Shown here: positions 61,231-64,000 of the stretch, in pieces | Position numbering within the stretch: the stretch's first letter is position 1 | How the letters are laid out: each line of letters begins with the position of its first letter | DNA from: Sweltsa coloradensis | Lineage: Eukaryota > Arthropoda > Insecta > Plecoptera > Chloroperlidae | Length of the DNA stretch: 64,000 nucleotides | NCBI GenBank assembly: GCA_024449915.1 | Contig: JAMZAV010000307.1 | Location: 62,001 to 126,000 of the forward strand | Reading direction: 5' to 3' | Made by a program: the position numbers and the translations under genes | Notes under the pieces: model-generated | The model's input: only the letters and a program-made list of their open reading frames with translations | What the model was told of the DNA's origin: nothing | Database searches by the model: none

Positions 61231-63934
61231 ATGACTCGTAAGCTAAAAGAATCAACACATGTTTACTGGGGTGACTCAATTATCAAAAACTGCCATAATA
61301 TAGATAGGCTATCCCTGCCACGGGCATACCCTGGCACTAAACCCAACCAACTGCGTTCCATTATTGAACGTGAAAAATGTTCCAATGACACGCAAGTAGA
61401 GGTCACCTTACATGTAGGGACAAATCTGCTCAAGTCCAATAAAGCAACCCAGATGATAATGGATGACATGTATCATTTGATCCGATGTTGCCAGAAGAGG
61501 TATACTGGTGCACAAATCGTAGTGTCGGCCATACTCTACCGCAAAGATACCACAGCCAACCACATAGATAACATAAACGAGGCTGTGAGATGTATATGCG
61601 AAGACCTCAATGCAATCTTTATGAACCCAAACTGTGGTCTCGATGATGGTGATTATGGAAAGGATGGTCTTCACCTTTCTCCAAAAGGTGCAGAGAAGCT
61701 TGGGGACTTCCTACTCAACATAGCTGCGCTTTGCACCAGTCACCGTACGCCAATCAATATGGACAAGACCAGCACAATGAAAGCCAAGGGGAACATCGTA
61801 CCAGGTGAGAAGACGGAGGGACCCAAAGAGCCAGCCGTGAAGTCAATCACCCTGCCAGGCGAGAAGACTGAGGGATCCGAGGAGCCAGCCGTGAAGTCAA
61901 TCACCCTGCCAGGCGAGAAGACGGGGGGATCCGAGGAGCCAGCCGAGAAGTCAATCACCCTGCCAGGCGAGAAGACTGAGGGACCCGAGGAGCCAGCCGT
62001 GAAGTCAATCACCCTGCCAGGCGAGAAGACTGAGGGACCCGAGGAGCCAGCCGAGAAGTCAATCACCCTGCCAGGCGAGAAGACTGAGGGACCCGAGGAG
62101 CCAGCCGTGAAGTCAATCACCCTGCCAGGCGAAAAGACGGAGGGATCCGAGGAGCCAGCCGAGAAGTCAATCACCCTGCCAGGCGAGAAGACTGAGGGAC
62201 CCGAGGAGCCAGCCGAGAAGTCAATCACCCTGCCAGGCGAGAAGACGGAGAGACCCGAGGAGCCAGCCGAGAAGTCAATCACCCTGCCAGGCGAGAAGAC
62301 GGAGGGATCCGAGGAGCCAGCCGTGAAGTCAATCACCCTGCCAGGCGAGAAGACGGAGAGACCGAGGAGCCAGCCGAGAAGCCAGCGAGAAGCAATCACC
62401 CTGCCAGGCGAGAAGACGGAGGGATCCGAGGAGCCAGCCGAAAAGTCAATCACCCTACCAGGCGAGAAGACGGGGGGACCGAGGAGCCAGCCGTTAGTCA
62501 ATCACCCTCCAGGCGAAAGACTTGGGGACCCGAAGGCCAGCCGTGAAGTCAATCACCTGCCAGGCGAGAAGACGGAGGACCAGAGCCACCGGAAGGTAAC
62601 CCCGGCCAGCGAGAAAGGGAGCCCCGGGAGAGCCAGCCGGAGGACACCGCCAGCCGAGAGCACGAGGACCCGAGGACCAGCCGGAAGTAATCACCGACCA
62701 GCCGAAAGACAGGCCCGAGGAGCCAGCCAAGACCGTACCTGCCAGGCGAGAGACGCGAGGGACCCGAGGAGCCGAGCACCGGAAGTCAATCACCCTGCCG
62801 CGAGAAGACGAGGGACCGGCCAGCCGTGAAGTCACAACCCTGCAAGCGGCGAGAGACCAGCCGCGAAGCCACCGCAGAAGAATCAGACCGCCAGGCGAGA
62901 AGGAAGGGACCCGGGCCAGCGAGAATCAAGGACCCGCAGGAGAGAGGGACGACCCCGCCAGCGAGAGGGAACCCCTCCAGGGAAGACGGAGGGTCCGAGG
63001 ACCCGCCGGAGAATCAACCCTGCCAGGCGAGAAGACGGGGACCAGGAGCCAGCCGGAATCATCCGGCGAGAGAGGAGGGATCCGAGGAGCCAGCCGAGAA
63101 GTCAATCACCCTGCCAGGCGAGAAGACGGGGGACCATGAGGAGCCGTGAAGCTACACCCTGCCAGGGAGAAACGGAGGGACCACCGAAGGTCAACCGAGA
63201 AGGACACGCGGCCGCGAGAAGACCGGGAGAGCGAGCCCAGCCGGAAGTCAATCACCCGCCAGGGAGAAGCGGGGGGACCAGGAGCCAGCCGTGAAGAGTA
63301 CACCCTGCCAGGCGAGAAGACGGGGGCCCGAGGAGCCCAGGCCGAGAACAGACCCGCAGGGCGAGGAGCCAGCGGACACCCCGAGGAGCCAGCCTGAGTC
63401 ACACGAGCCAGCGAGAAGACGGACCCTGAGGGCGAGGGAGGAACCACCGCCAGCCGAGAAGAACACAGGCCGAGGACAGCCGAGAAGTCCTCAATCACCC
63501 GCCAGGCGAGAAGCGAGGGACCCGAGGAGCCAGCCGGAAGTCAATCACCCGCCAGAGGCGAGGACGGAGGGACGCCGGAAGGACCCGCCGAGAAGCGAGG
63601 ACCCGACCAGCAGGAAGACTGAAGGGACCCTCCAGGAGCAGCCGAGAAGTCAATCACCCTGCCAGGCGAGAAGACGGGGGGTCCTGAGGTGCCAGCCGTG
63701 AAGTCAATTACCCTGCCAGGCGAGAAGACTGAGTGACCCGAGGAGTCTTCCGAGGAGATCGTCGAGCCTAACGACCAGACCCACGAACAGAACCCCAAAT
63801 CTGACCAAGATCACTGTTACAACAGGCCCAGTACAGGAGACCCAGAGTCGAACAGACGGAACCCAGCTGGCAACCGTATTGGCAGTCCAACCGCAAGACT
63901 CGGAAGCCACAGGGAATCCAGTTGGCGTGGCTGA
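61231..63934 (+). CDS. SGNH/GDSL-hydrolase domain protein with a long 18-residue repeat tail, frame broken
   Basis: Residues about 11-175 form an SGNH-type hydrolase: VYWGDSIIKN (nucleophile Ser block), VTLHVGTNLL (the HVGTN block), VVSAILYRKD, and KDGLHLSPKG with the catalytic Asp/His pair. Such esterase domains occur in ORF1 of CR1-type LINEs and in free-standing host proteins. From residue about 191 the protein consists of GEKTEGPEEPAVKSITLP repeats (54 bp). About 12 are clean; after about 62350 small indels break the frame many times. A clean unit returns at about 63640-63730. Unique acidic sequence follows (SSEEIVEPNDQ...) and ends at TGA 63932-63934. A TGA near 63734 also interrupts the last repeat. 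The ATG at 61231 is the first in frame, but the open frame starts about 190 bases earlier. Confidence 0.7.
61804..63735 (+). repeat. 54-bp minisatellite (VNTR) coding for an 18-residue repeat
   Basis: The unit GGCGAGAAGACTGAGGGACC ... CAATCACCCTGCCA repeats about 35 times. Units alternate between GCCGTGAAG and GCCGAGAAG (AVKS/AEKS). Units up to about 62350 are full length; those from 62350 to 63620 have many one- to several-base deletions. Confidence 0.85.
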
Positions 63935-64000
63935 CCTGAATAGGATTGCCCAGAACCAAACAGACAGTCAACAGAACATCCGTGCACAGCCAACCAGAGG

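Noticed and set aside
61740..62501. 253-aa ORF on minus
   Set aside because: Antisense shadow of the 54-bp VNTR; it has the same period and no domain.

Overview
The window is nuclear DNA of an invertebrate animal. The evidence is GT-AG spliceosomal introns, AATAAA polyadenylation signals, Penelope-like retroelements with GIY-YIG endonucleases, Jockey/CR1-type non-LTR fragments, hAT-type and Helentron-like non-autonomous elements, and AGGCCTA-rich low-complexity DNA. I cannot fix the phylum from sequence alone. No bacterial-style operon is present.

Host genes are few. (1) A small single-pass membrane protein gene lies on + at 3.5-5.1 kb. Its coding first exon is present four times in tandem (202-bp period), followed by one shared second exon. 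(2) An intronless F-box protein with leucine-rich C-terminal sequence lies on + at 10.4-11.6 kb. (3) A Zc3h12/Regnase-like NYN ribonuclease gene is spread over about 18 kb on the minus strand (56.75 to 38.46 kb). I assembled seven exons by splice sites and intron phase; the four that encode the NYN domain and C-terminus are well supported.

The rest is repeats. 0.2-3.4 kb: a 181-bp tandem repeat split by a 941-bp hAT-type element (8-bp target duplication) and a 1.5-kb palindromic element (9-bp target duplication). 4.3-9.9 kb: SINE copies, a Jockey-type reverse transcriptase remnant, and two near-identical Helentron-like elements flanked by 96-bp arrays. 12-20 kb: palindromic elements and a LINE remnant. 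21-36.5 kb: a nest of at least five Penelope-like copies from two families, in both orientations and separated by (TA)n tracts; one is nearly full length. 37-60 kb: the intron-rich NYN gene, filled with Helentron-like elements carrying internal tandem repeats, tRNA-derived composites, three members of a TIR family, a third Penelope family and a Ty3/Gypsy integrase remnant. 60.5-64 kb: a proline-rich ORF made of AGGCCTA-rich DNA, then an SGNH-hydrolase domain joined to a long 54-bp (18-residue) tandem repeat. The second half of that repeat is full of small indels.

The most notable items are the quadrupled first exon, the dispersed NYN ribonuclease gene, the Penelope nest with hammerhead-like motifs, the common 3'-end architecture of several non-autonomous repeat families, and the SGNH/VNTR protein.
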